Assembly (NCBI GenBank): GCA_023409735.1
Contig: JAEYRB010000031.1
Location: 1-56,532, forward strand
Source: Bacillota bacterium
GTDB taxonomy: Bacteria > Bacillota > Clostridia > Acetivibrionales > DTU013
DNA: 56,532 nucleotides
Reading direction: 5' to 3'
Shown one piece after another: positions 25,644 through 34,320 of this stretch. The first letter of the stretch is position 1, and each line of letters begins with the position of its first letter. The notes beneath the pieces were generated by a model. The model saw only the letters and a program-made list of their open reading frames with translations, made no database searches and was not told the origin of the DNA. Position numbers and translations under genes: made by a program.

Positions 25644-26534
25644 ATGGACTTTTTGCAGCAGCTTGAAAAAATGAACAAAGAGGTCAGCAATGCTTTAGAC
25701 GATTATCTTTGTATTGAAGACAGTCTGGGAGCTGATATATTTAAAGCTATGAAATATAGCCTTATGGCGGGAGGAAAGAGGCTCAGGCCTATTCTTGCCC
25801 TTGCCGTATGCGATATGCTGGGTGGAAATGTTAGTACGGTAATGCCTTATGCGTGTGCTATAGAGATGATTCATACATATTCGTTGATACACGATGACCT
25901 GCCAGCAATGGATAATGATGATTATAGAAGAGGGATACCAACAAATCATAAAGTATTTGGTGAAGCCATGGCAATATTGGCTGGTGACGCACTGCTGAAC
26001 AGAGCATATGAGCTTATGCTGTCAAGTACTGCTGTGAACGAAGACAAATTAAAGCAAAGAGTAGAAGCAATGAGGATAATTGCTGAAGGCTCAGGTGCAA
26101 ATGGAATGATAAGAGGGCAGGTAATAGATCTTGAATCAGAGGGCAAGACTATTTCAAAAGATACCCTTGAATATATGCATAGATGTAAAACAGGTGCATT
26201 GATCAAGGCTCCTGTTTTATCAAGTGCTGTATTATGCGGTGCTCGGGATGATGAAATCAAGCAGCTTGAGATATATGCCGAGAACATAGGACTTGCATTT
26301 CAGATCAAGGATGACATAATGGATGTAAGCAGCAGCCTTGAGGAAATGGGAAAAGCGGCAGGAAGAGACGCTGCTTGCGGGAAGACAACGTATGTGACCC
26401 TTTATGGCGTCGTTAGGGCAAATGTGCTGCTTAATGAAACCATATCACAAGCAGTAAACGCTGTTGAATGCTTTGGCCAGAGGGCTGATTTTCTTAAAAA
26501 GCTTGCAAATTTTATTAAGGAACGCAGTAACTAA
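25644..26534 (+). CDS. ispA: Geranyl/farnesyl diphosphate synthase
   Basis: A 296-aa trans-prenyltransferase that condenses IPP with allylic diphosphates up to C15. The first aspartate-rich motif is DDLPAMDNDD (from about residue 84), the second is DDIMD, and GGKRLRP is the upstream diphosphate-binding site. ATG 25644 is served by TTGGAGG. With dxs downstream it supplies the isoprenoid pathway; between them lies the OLE RNA and its protein partner gene. Confidence 0.95.
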   Translation: MDFLQQLEKMNKEVSNALDDYLCIEDSLGADIFKAMKYSLMAGGKRLRPILALAVCDMLGGNVSTVMPYACAIEMIHTYSLIHDDLPAMDNDDYRRGIPTNHKVFGEAMAILAGDALLNRAYELMLSSTAVNEDKLKQRVEAMRIIAEGSGANGMIRGQVIDLESEGKTISKDTLEYMHRCKTGALIKAPVLSSAVLCGARDDEIKQLEIYAENIGLAFQIKDDIMDVSSSLEEMGKAAGRDAACGKTTYVTLYGVVRANVLLNETISQAVNAVECFGQRADFLKKLANFIKERSN

Positions 26535-26761
26535 AGCAAAAGTCCATGACTTTGCCATTAAGTTAAAAAACTCATTTGTACTTATTGTTTACAGCTATAT
26601 GGCATATTTTCATGAGCATGGCTGACTAACAGAAAACATCAAGGAGTTTAATTGTGATATTGGGATTTAAAGCTCAAATCTGCAATATTTAAATCCAAAT
26701 CAGACCTCAATGCATCTTTATTCAGTTATAAAAATATGATATAATAACCGCTGTTGTAGTA

Positions 26762-26830
26762 TTCAATGCCGTTATTATAAAAGCATTGAAGTTGCCGTGC
26801 GATATTTTCGGGCAATGCCGAAGCGCACAT
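26762..26830 (+). other. Paired hairpins in the ispA-OLE interval
   Basis: TTCAATGC (26762-26769) pairs with GCATTGAA (26783-26790). Then GTGCG pairs with CGCAC (about 26797-26827) with TTCGG/CCGAA nested inside. No T run follows, so these are not classic terminators. They may end the ispA message by processing or belong to a longer primary OLE transcript. The remainder of 26535-26760 shows no gene. Confidence 0.5.
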
Positions 26831-26837
26831 AGCAAAC

Positions 26838-26869
26838 TATATCACAAAACTATAGTTTTATGATATAAT
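26838..26869. promoter_or_regulatory. 30-bp palindrome overlapping the putative OLE promoter
   Basis: From 26838 to 26867 the sequence is an inverted repeat with one mismatched pair: TATATCA at the left end, the perfect core AAAACTATAGTTTT (26846-26859), and TGATATA at the right end. TATAAT, a good -10, begins inside it at 26864. OLE starts about 8-12 nt after that hexamer. No clear -35 is present. This layout suits an operator over the OLE promoter (inference). Confidence 0.6.
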
Positions 26870-26876
26870 ATATAAA

Positions 26877-27505
26877 AATTAGGTGGTGCAGTATTCTAGT
26901 CAGTACTGCCGTTTCTGAAGACGGGCCTAAAAATCCGTTTAAGGGCATATCGATGAAGTTCCTTGTGTCGGCTTGCTACGCCCAGTGGTGGGTTGATGCT
27001 GGGAGTTAAGGTTTAGGGGCGATCTGCAATGGCATGCAGGCGTTGACCCCTTTACCGTGGAGACCTTGAATTTTGGAAGACGATCAGCACTGGAGACTGT
27101 TTATCGGACTACATAGCTGTGAGTCGACTACGATCAAGGATTAAACCTGTTAGGCGGTATCAAATTGATGCTGTGAACAGAGTAGCCTGCCTTGAGTGGG
27201 TATGGTGGATAATGGATCAGATGTGGAATTACTGGCCGGTATGAACACATTATCGCTATTTGAAACCATGGCTGCAAAAGAGGCTAGGAAGCGGACAGAC
27301 TGCTGAGGAAAACTCCTAGACTGTTCTTACCGAGATACGTTAGGGATTGCAGTGTGGACTAAGTGGTAATCAGGCTACACCGTTGGTAACGCGGTGGGCG
27401 AAGAATTAAAGGGAAACCTCTGATCTGGCGACATATCAGTATTTTCGCGGGAAATCCTGCCTGACCTAAGCCGCAAAATTTACTTAACGTATTACCACCA
27501 TAATT
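26877..27505 (+). ncRNA. ole: OLE RNA (ornate, large, extremophilic)
   Basis: About 629 nt without a usable reading frame but dense in complementary segments. The terminal helix is AATTA-GGTGGT (26877-26887) with ACCACC-a-TAATT (27494-27505). Examples inside: GCAGTA/TACTGC (26888-26893, 26904-26909), CACCG/CGGTG (27378-27382, 27392-27396), CTGAT/ATCAG (27420-27424, 27435-27439). Size, the position between ispA and dxs, and the adjacent multi-pass membrane protein gene all match OLE RNA, known from Firmicutes. That RNA forms a membrane-associated complex with OapA and other proteins and is linked to stress such as cold, alcohol and magnesium. The call is by recognition and context, not by a covariance search. 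Confidence 0.88.
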
Positions 27506-27516
27506 AATAAAAATAA

Positions 27517-27548
27517 TTGAGGGCGTTATGCCCTCCGTTGTTTTTCAA
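27517..27548 (+). terminator. Hairpin with T run after OLE RNA
   Basis: GAGGGC-gttat-GCCCTC (27519-27535) followed by cgttgttttt. It probably sets the 3' end of OLE RNA, perhaps with partial read-through into oapA. Confidence 0.75.
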
Positions 27549-27567
27549 AATCAAGGATATGTAACTG

Positions 27568-27586
27568 AAGGACACGATGTGTCCTT
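27568..27586 (+). other. Second hairpin, before oapA ribosome site
   Basis: AAGGACA-cgatg-TGTCCTT, a perfect 7-bp stem 11 nt before the GGAGGG of oapA. No long T run follows. It may be an mRNA 5' stabiliser or a translational control element. Confidence 0.55.
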
Positions 27587-27612
27587 TAATTGTAAATGGA
27601 GGGTTTATCTAA

Positions 27613-28254
27613 GTGGATGATAATTATAAGCATCCTGTTGATGAAAAGAAGGTAAAATTTAGAAAGGGTAATATAGCATCCGTTAAGAAAAACGAGGCGT
27701 CCAAGAAGGGCAATTTAGCCTGGTTAATAATTATTCCAATTGTTTCTTTTATCATTTCTGTTTTATTAACAATTGTATCTTCAGATGTACTTAAGGAAGC
27801 AAATCTAGTAACAGCTTTTGTTGTTATACTTATTATTATTTGCGTTAATATAATTTTTGATATAATAGGAACTGCTGTCACAGCTGCAGAAGAAGCTCCA
27901 TTTCATGCTATGGCATCAAGAAAGCTGTATGGGGCAAAGCAGTCCATCAAGCTTCTGAGAAATGCAGACAAGGTATCAAATGTTTGCAACGATGTTGTAG
28001 GAGACATTTGCGGAATCATAAGCGGTGCAGCCGGTGCTTATATTGTAATAAGAATGATCGGAAACCAGGAAGGCATTACAATAGTTGAGCTTGTGGTCAC
28101 CGGTATGATAACTGCTCTTACAGTTGGCGGAAAGGCTTTGGGAAAAACTATTGCATTAAGTAATAGTAATTATATAATTTATAAGGTTAGTGTTGTTGTA
28201 AAATTTATTACAGATGGCCTTTCGGTATTAAAGTTTAAAGGAAAAAGGAAATAA
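27613..28254 (+). CDS. oapA: OLE-associated membrane protein OapA
   Basis: A 213-aa protein with a basic N-terminus (KKVKFRKG...KKNEASKKG, residues 12-33) suited to RNA contact. Four membrane segments follow: about 34-56, 68-88, 121-143 and 149-170. The polar segment between helices 2 and 3 contains EEAPFHAMASRKLYGAKQ. OapA homologues bind OLE RNA and carry it to the membrane. Identification rests on topology, position right after OLE, and the basic tail. GTG start with GGAGGG. Its stop TAA shares an A with the dxs ATG, so the two are translationally coupled. Confidence 0.85.
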   Translation: MDDNYKHPVDEKKVKFRKGNIASVKKNEASKKGNLAWLIIIPIVSFIISVLLTIVSSDVLKEANLVTAFVVILIIICVNIIFDIIGTAVTAAEEAPFHAMASRKLYGAKQSIKLLRNADKVSNVCNDVVGDICGIISGAAGAYIVIRMIGNQEGITIVELVVTGMITALTVGGKALGKTIALSNSNYIIYKVSVVVKFITDGLSVLKFKGKRK

Positions 28255-30140
28255 TGAACGAAAAAGATATTGCAAAAAATCTATTGGATAATATAAATAC
28301 ACCTGAGGATTTGAAAAAGCTTGACATTCGCCAGCTTAACGATTTATCTGAAGAAATTAGAAAATTTCTTATAGATAAGGTCTCTGTTACAGGCGGTCAT
28401 TTAGCATCAAATTTGGGTGTAGTTGAGTTAACACTGGCATTACATAAAGTATTCAACTGCCCGACAGATAAAATTATCTGGGATGTAGGGCATCAGACAT
28501 ATGTGCACAAGCTGTTGACCGGAAGAAAGGATAAATTTGATTCACTGCGTCAAATGGGCGGCATATCAGGCTTCCCCAAAAACTCGGAAAGCGAATGTGA
28601 CAGCTTTAATACAGGGCACAGCAGCACATCAATATCAGCAGCTCTTGGCTTTGCAAAGGCAAGAGACATTTTAAACGAGAATTATTCAGTCATTGCTGTC
28701 ATAGGTGATGGTGCTATGACTGGAGGAATGGCATTTGAGGCGCTTAATGATGCGGGACGGTCAAATAATAATCTGATAATTATACTTAATGATAATGGGA
28801 TGTCTATAAGTAAAAATGTGGGCGGCTTTTCCAGATATCTGAGCAAGATAAGGACCAAGCCTTTTTATTCGAAGGCGAAGGAGGATCTCGAAACATTTCT
28901 CAATAGTATACCGGCAATAGGTAAAAGTGCTAATCGAGCACTGAAAAGAGCAAAGGGCACAATAAAATATATGGTAATGCCCGGTATGATGTTTGAAGAG
29001 CTTGGTTTAAAATATCTTGGGCCCATAGACGGGCATAATATAAGTGAGCTTGTAAATGTATTAGAGAGCGCGAAAAAACAAAAGGGCCCCGTGTTGATCC
29101 ATGTGCATACACAGAAGGGTAAGGGCTACATATTTGCTGAAAACAAGCCTCAGTTTTTCCATGGTATATCGCCCTTTGATATTGAAACAGGGGAATTGAA
29201 GGTGAATAACGGTGCAACTTATTCAGATATTTTTGGCAAGAAAATGATAGAGCTTGCAAATAAAAATGACCATTTAGTTGCAATTACTGCAGCCATGCCA
29301 CTTGGAACAGGGCTTGACAAGTTTTCAAATGAGTTTCCCAAACGCTTGTTTGATGTAGGCATAGCTGAGCAGCACGCTGTCACATTTGCCGCGGGAATGG
29401 CAAAGGCCGGCATTATGCCGGTCGTAGCTGTATATTCAACATTTTTACAGAGATCATATGACCAGATTCTCCATGATGTTGCATTGCAGAAGCTTCATGT
29501 TGTTTTTGCAATAGATAGGGCAGGCGTTATAGGGGATGATGGTGAAACACACCAGGGACTATATGATATAGCATATCTGAGCCATATGCCCAATATGACT
29601 ATAGCAGCTCCATGTGACTATAGTGAGCTGGAGGATATGCTGGAGTTTGCAGTAACTGATTTTAGCGGACCTATTGTAATAAGATACCCCAGAGGCTCAG
29701 GGAAAATGCACTTAGCAGAACGAACGTTGATAGAGTATGGAAAGGGAGTAAAGCTGATTTCGGGAAATGATGTAACTATTTTAGCAATAGGAAATATGGT
29801 GGAGAATGCTTTAAAAATTGCTGAAATGTTAAAAAATAAGGGTATAAGTGCTGAAGTAATCAATGCAAGGTTTATTAAGCCTCTTGATGAAAAGCTGATA
29901 CTGGAAAGCTCTGCAAAAACAAGAGCTGTTGTAACAATAGAGGACCATGCTGCCAAATGCGGGTTTGGTGCAGGTGTTCTGGAACTATTGAATAAAAATA
30001 ATATCAGAATAAAAACGAAGATTTTTGGGTTGCCGGATATACCCATACAGCATGGATCAAGGAGCCTGATATTTGAGAAATATGGCCTTGATACAGGTTC
30101 TATTTCAGGAGAAATACAAAAAATGCTGAGAAGTAAATAG
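28254..30140 (+). CDS. dxs: 1-deoxy-D-xylulose-5-phosphate synthase
   Basis: Dxs joins pyruvate and glyceraldehyde 3-phosphate to DXP, the entry step of the MEP isoprenoid pathway, using thiamine diphosphate. The 628-aa protein has the GDGAMTGG...LNDN cofactor motif (Asp about 152), HGHSSTS-type region as TGHSSTS, the pyrimidine-domain GIAEQHAVTFAAGMA, and the C-terminal transketolase domain. The start overlaps the oapA stop (TAATG). Confidence 0.97.
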   Translation: MNEKDIAKNLLDNINTPEDLKKLDIRQLNDLSEEIRKFLIDKVSVTGGHLASNLGVVELTLALHKVFNCPTDKIIWDVGHQTYVHKLLTGRKDKFDSLRQMGGISGFPKNSESECDSFNTGHSSTSISAALGFAKARDILNENYSVIAVIGDGAMTGGMAFEALNDAGRSNNNLIIILNDNGMSISKNVGGFSRYLSKIRTKPFYSKAKEDLETFLNSIPAIGKSANRALKRAKGTIKYMVMPGMMFEELGLKYLGPIDGHNISELVNVLESAKKQKGPVLIHVHTQKGKGYIFAENKPQFFHGISPFDIETGELKVNNGATYSDIFGKKMIELANKNDHLVAITAAMPLGTGLDKFSNEFPKRLFDVGIAEQHAVTFAAGMAKAGIMPVVAVYSTFLQRSYDQILHDVALQKLHVVFAIDRAGVIGDDGETHQGLYDIAYLSHMPNMTIAAPCDYSELEDMLEFAVTDFSGPIVIRYPRGSGKMHLAERTLIEYGKGVKLISGNDVTILAIGNMVENALKIAEMLKNKGISAEVINARFIKPLDEKLILESSAKTRAVVTIEDHAAKCGFGAGVLELLNKNNIRIKTKIFGLPDIPIQHGSRSLIFEKYGLDTGSISGEIQKMLRSK

Positions 30141-30153
30141 TGGAGGTGTTTCC

Positions 30154-30969
30154 TTGGAGAAGGAGCGACTTGATGTACTGCTTGTAAAAAAAGGACTTTT
30201 TGAAAGCCGTGAAAAGGCAAGAAGTTCAATAATGGCCGGGCTTATTTATGTAAATGGAGAAAAGGCTGACAAAGCAGGCAGCAGCTATCCGGTAGACAGT
30301 GAAGTAGAGGTAAAAGAAACCTTAAATCCATATGTTAGCAGAGGCGGACTGAAGCTGGACAAGGCTGTACGTTTCTTTGGAATTGATCTTAAAGGAAAAA
30401 ATGCAATTGATGTAGGTGCTTCAACGGGAGGCTTTACTGACTGTATGCTAAAGAATGGTGCATCAAGGGTCGTTGCTGTAGATGTCGGTTACGGACAGTT
30501 GGCATGGACATTGAGAAATGATCAGCGTGTAAAAAACATGGAGCGTACAAACATTAGGTATGTCCAGCCCGATGATGTGGGTATGACTGCTGATTTCGTA
30601 TCAATAGATGTTTCATTCATCTCGCTTAAAAAGGTATTGCCTGTAGTACATGAGCTTTTAGATCAAGAAAAAGGTGAAGTTCTCTGTCTTATTAAGCCTC
30701 AGTTTGAGGCAGGTCGAGAAAAGGTTGGGAAGCATGGCGTTGTAAGGGATATTGCTGTACACGCACAGGTCGTTGAGGAGGTAATAGCCTTTTCATTAGG
30801 TCTAGGCTTTTGCTTAAAAGGACTTACATTTTCACCAATTAAAGGACCAGAGGGGAACATCGAATATTTGTGTTATTTATCCTTAAGTAGTGGGAAAAAA
30901 AATATAGATGATGTGATTTCTGAAATAGATAATATTGTAAGGCAATCACACCAAGAGCTTAATGGATAA
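30154..30969 (+). CDS. tlyA: TlyA family rRNA (cytidine-2'-O)-methyltransferase
   Basis: A 271-aa protein: S4 RNA-binding domain at 1-65 (ERLDVLLVKKGLFESREKAR) and FtsJ/RrmJ-like methyltransferase with DVGASTGGFTDCML (about 89-102) and IDVSFISLKKVLP. Mycobacterial TlyA methylates 16S and 23S rRNA; hemolysin activity was an early label. TTG start with GGAGGTG 7 nt away. It lies 13 nt after dxs, as in many Firmicutes. Confidence 0.94.
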   Translation: MEKERLDVLLVKKGLFESREKARSSIMAGLIYVNGEKADKAGSSYPVDSEVEVKETLNPYVSRGGLKLDKAVRFFGIDLKGKNAIDVGASTGGFTDCMLKNGASRVVAVDVGYGQLAWTLRNDQRVKNMERTNIRYVQPDDVGMTADFVSIDVSFISLKKVLPVVHELLDQEKGEVLCLIKPQFEAGREKVGKHGVVRDIAVHAQVVEEVIAFSLGLGFCLKGLTFSPIKGPEGNIEYLCYLSLSSGKKNIDDVISEIDNIVRQSHQELNG

Positions 30970-31058
30970 AAAGAGAGATTTTCAGTGTTTGTTATCTATA
31001 TAAGGTCAAAATAGAGGGAGAAAATTGGTTAATTATATCGCGGGAATAAATTTCATGA

Positions 31059-31088
31059 TATAATAACATTTAATGAATAATTATTCAT
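31059..31088 (+). promoter_or_regulatory. -10 region and ARG box of nadK-argR-recN
   Basis: TATAAT at 31059-31064 is followed at 31073-31088 by ATGAATAATTATTCAT, a perfect 16-bp palindrome that matches the ArgR operator consensus TGAATnnnnATTCA. It overlaps the expected transcription start. Because argR is the second gene downstream, autorepression by arginine-bound ArgR is likely. Confidence 0.85.
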
Positions 31089-31098
31089 AGAGGTGCAA

Positions 31099-31992
31099 AT
31101 GAAAAAAATCGGTATTATTGCAAATATAGACCGCGACGCTGATTATTCTTATACCAAAAAACTGACTGAGAGCATAATAGGACAGGGCGGAACAGCTCTT
31201 ATAACTGATGAAAATTCGCCTGTCAAAAGCTTGGGCGGAATTTGCTGCAGTGAAGAAGAATTTTTAAATAAATGTGAAGCTATCGTATGTCTTGGAGGAG
31301 ACGGAACATTTCTTAGGGTTGCGCAGAAAGTATATGACAAGGATATACCCATTCTTGGCATTAATCTTGGAAATCTAGGGTTCCTAACCGAGATAGACAG
31401 AACAGAAATCGAACAAGCTGTAAAGCTTTTAATTGAAAACAAGTTCCAGATCGAAGAAAGAATGATGCTTCAAGCTACTGTTTTTCGTAAAGATAAAGAA
31501 CCTGTTACAGATACGGCTTTTAATGATGTAGTAATTACAAGAGGTGCAGTTTCTAGAATAATTCATATAAAAGCATATATCAATGACGCCTTTATTGACT
31601 CATTTCCCGGAGACGGGGTGATCATATCAAGTCCTACAGGCTCGACAGCCTACTCTCTATCGGCCGGAGGCCCAATTGTCGACCCGGATACCGAATTAAT
31701 GCTGATTACTCCCATTTGTCCGCATATACTTTACTCTAGGTCAATTGTTGTAAAAGCGGATAGTGTTATAAAAGCAATACCAGATGAAGATTTTCAACAT
31801 AACGCAATAGTTGCGCTTGATGGTGAAAGAAGCTACGAAATAAGAGGCGGAGACCTGGTGCAAGTAATACAGTCGCCATATAAAATCAAGCTTATCAATA
31901 TCAAATCTAGAAATTTTTTCAGCATATTAAGAAAAAAAATATATTACAGAGGGGAGAGTTTGAAAAAAGATGAAATACAACAGACATGCTAA
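31099..31992 (+). CDS. nadK: NAD kinase
   Basis: NadK phosphorylates NAD to NADP with ATP or polyphosphate. The 297-aa protein has GGDGTFLR (about 69-76) with the catalytic Asp, NLGNLGFLTE, and SPTGSTAYSLSAGGPIV. ATG 31099 has AGAGG five nt upstream; a GTG at 31093 lies inside that site. The 3' end overlaps argR by 23 nt. Confidence 0.96.
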   Translation: MKKIGIIANIDRDADYSYTKKLTESIIGQGGTALITDENSPVKSLGGICCSEEEFLNKCEAIVCLGGDGTFLRVAQKVYDKDIPILGINLGNLGFLTEIDRTEIEQAVKLLIENKFQIEERMMLQATVFRKDKEPVTDTAFNDVVITRGAVSRIIHIKAYINDAFIDSFPGDGVIISSPTGSTAYSLSAGGPIVDPDTELMLITPICPHILYSRSIVVKADSVIKAIPDEDFQHNAIVALDGERSYEIRGGDLVQVIQSPYKIKLINIKSRNFFSILRKKIYYRGESLKKDEIQQTC

Positions 31993-32419
31993 GATATTAG
32001 AACTTATTGACAAATATCAAATTGAAACACAGGAAGAACTGGCCGTTAAGTTGAAGGAGCATGGAATGGATGTCACACAGGCCACTGTGTCAAGAGATAT
32101 CAAGGAGCTTAGGCTGACAAAGGTTATGGTTGACAATAATCACTACAAATATGCTTCTATCTCCCAGGGTGAATCGTCAATAACCAATAGGCTGCTTACT
32201 ATTTTTACAGAATCCTTCATAAGCTGTGACTATGCAAATAATATCGTTGTTGTGAAAACTCTTTCGGGTATGGCACCGGCGTCCGCTTCTGCTGTTGACT
32301 CACTTAAATGGGCTGAAATAGTTGGGACTATTGCAGGTGATGACACTATTATGATCGTGTGCAGAGCAGAAAAAATCGCTGAGGAAATGGTGAATAAATT
32401 AAGCAAGATGACAAAGTAA
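31970..32419 (+). CDS. argR: Arginine repressor ArgR
   Basis: A 149-aa hexameric regulator. The N-terminal winged helix (about 1-68; QEELAVKLKEHGMDVTQATVSRDIKELRL) binds ARG boxes. The C-terminal oligomerisation and arginine-binding domain has GMAPASASAVDS and VGTIAGDDTIMIVC. Overlap with nadK suggests coupled translation. The ARG box before nadK supports self-regulation; in Firmicutes argR is commonly next to recN. Confidence 0.97.
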   Translation: MKYNRHAKILELIDKYQIETQEELAVKLKEHGMDVTQATVSRDIKELRLTKVMVDNNHYKYASISQGESSITNRLLTIFTESFISCDYANNIVVVKTLSGMAPASASAVDSLKWAEIVGTIAGDDTIMIVCRAEKIAEEMVNKLSKMTK

Positions 32420-32469
32420 ATTTTATGCTGCTGCCTGCATTACTAAGCGTCAAAAGGTAAGGTGTGGTT

Positions 32470-34179
32470 ATGCTATTACAACTAGATATTAAAAATATTG
32501 CGCTCATAGAAGAAGTGAGTATTGAACTGGGTGCAGGGCTTAATGTCCTAACCGGTGAAACCGGGGCGGGTAAGTCTATTATTATTGATTCTATAAATGC
32601 CATTCTTGGTGAGAGGGTCTCTAAGGACATTATAAGGACTGGTGAGGATAGGGCCTTTGTTGAGGCAGCTTTTCAAATCGACAATGGATACCTTGCCGAT
32701 ATCTGGAGCGAGATGGGCGTTGAGCCTGAAGAAGATGGCACACTAATACTTTCAAGAGAAATCACACAGTCCGGAAGAAATATATGCAGAGTCAACGGAA
32801 AAATGGCAGCTGTATCACTTTTGAAGCAAATAGGGGAGCGCCTGATTGATGTTCATGGACAGCATGATAACCAGTCCCTGCTGAAAACCGATAAGCATAT
32901 AGAGTTATTGGATTCATTCGGCGGCGACAGTATAAAATTGATAAAAGAAGAATATTTGGCGCTTTTAGAACAGTATAAGGAAACATGCTCCCGGATCAAA
33001 GCAATTTCAGGAAATCCAGGAGAACGTGAAAGAAAAATTGACCTTTTAAAATTTCAAATAAACGAAATAAAATCAGCAAAATTGAAAAATAATGAGGAGG
33101 AGTTGAATAAACAAAAACTGCTCCTTACTAATGCAGAAAAGATCAAGGAAGCACTCACTATTACTTATAGTCTGCTTTCCTCAGGTGAACGGGGAGAGCA
33201 AACTGCAGTGGACTCTATAAACAGTGCTCTTTCACAGCTTTCGTCAATAACAAGGCTTGACAGCTGTTATGAAGAAATGTACAACCGTATAAAGGAAGCA
33301 TTGTACCAACTAGAAGACATTGCTGATGATGTAAGAAAGAATTGTGAAAATATTGAATATGATCCAAAGCTACTGGAAGAGATAGAAGAAAGGCTGGATC
33401 AGATATTTAAGCTGAAACGCAAATACGGGGCCACGATCGACGATATAAATGCATACTGCCTGAAATCTGAAGAACAGCTTGAACAGCTGGAAAAAAGTAA
33501 AGAATACATAACTAAACTCAGACAGCAGCAGACTGATCTGGCTGAGAAACTGATGAATAAATCAAAGAAGCTCAATGAGGAGCGGAGAAGAGCTGCTCAT
33601 ATTCTGGAAAGTAAAATAGGGGAGCAGCTTGATGAGCTTGAAATGAAAAACTCAAAATTTAAAGTTGATATTCAGTTCAACGATGCATCTGATAAGGAGA
33701 GCGACATAAAATTTACACGGAACGGACTGGATAAGGTTGAATTCCTCATTTCGCCTAATTTGGGTGAGCCACTTAAGCCGCTTGCTAAAATAGCATCAGG
33801 TGGCGAAATGTCCAGAGTTATGCTGGCAATTAAAAATATATTAGCCGAGGTTGATAAAATTCCAACAATGATATTTGATGAAATTGACACCGGTATTAGC
33901 GGAAAGGCGGCTCAAAAGGTTGGCGAAAAGCTTGCCGATATATCTGAAGGACATCAGGTAATCTGTGTGACTCACTTGGCTCAAATCGCTTGTATGGCGG
34001 ACAACAATTATTTGATTGAAAAGGTAAGTAATGTTTCGAGTACCAGTACGAATGTTATTATGTTGGACAAGAACAAAAAGATTCGTGAGATAGCTAGATT
34101 GATAGGCGGTACTTTAACAACAGATACCTCGTTAAAATACGCAGAAGAATTGATTAACAGCTCAAGAATAGGAAAATAA
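32470..34179 (+). CDS. recN: DNA repair protein RecN
   Basis: RecN is an SMC-like ATPase recruited to double-strand breaks. The 569-aa protein has Walker A GETGAGKS near residue 30, a long coiled coil from about 160 to 390, the ABC signature IASGGEMSRVMLAIK, Walker B MIFDEIDTGISG, and a final H-loop CVTHLAQIACM. ATG 32470 is preferred over GTG 32464. It ends at a terminator. Confidence 0.96.
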   Translation: MLLQLDIKNIALIEEVSIELGAGLNVLTGETGAGKSIIIDSINAILGERVSKDIIRTGEDRAFVEAAFQIDNGYLADIWSEMGVEPEEDGTLILSREITQSGRNICRVNGKMAAVSLLKQIGERLIDVHGQHDNQSLLKTDKHIELLDSFGGDSIKLIKEEYLALLEQYKETCSRIKAISGNPGERERKIDLLKFQINEIKSAKLKNNEEELNKQKLLLTNAEKIKEALTITYSLLSSGERGEQTAVDSINSALSQLSSITRLDSCYEEMYNRIKEALYQLEDIADDVRKNCENIEYDPKLLEEIEERLDQIFKLKRKYGATIDDINAYCLKSEEQLEQLEKSKEYITKLRQQQTDLAEKLMNKSKKLNEERRRAAHILESKIGEQLDELEMKNSKFKVDIQFNDASDKESDIKFTRNGLDKVEFLISPNLGEPLKPLAKIASGGEMSRVMLAIKNILAEVDKIPTMIFDEIDTGISGKAAQKVGEKLADISEGHQVICVTHLAQIACMADNNYLIEKVSNVSSTSTNVIMLDKNKKIREIARLIGGTLTTDTSLKYAEELINSSRIGK

Positions 34180-34205
34180 ACCTGATAAAATGGCATAATG
34201 ATTGA

Positions 34206-34240
34206 AAAACCGGCATAGAGGCCGGTTTTCCTTTATTTTA
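34206..34240 (+). terminator. Rho-independent terminator after recN
   Basis: AAAACCGGC-atagag-GCCGGTTTT, then ctttatttta. Perfect 9-bp stem. Confidence 0.92.
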
Positions 34241-34320
34241 ATGTTTTTTACCTCCTGTTCATTTATTTGTTTGAATAATTGAATTTGCAAAAGGTTAACT
34301 TACTTGCAGGAGGTTGAACA

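Noticed and set aside
26877..27505. Group II intron or large riboswitch
   Set aside because: No domain V-like hairpin, no maturase and no exon context. Size and neighbours fit OLE RNA instead.
29618..30229. 203-codon open frame antisense to dxs/tlyA
   Set aside because: Spans two well-defined genes on the other strand; no independent support.
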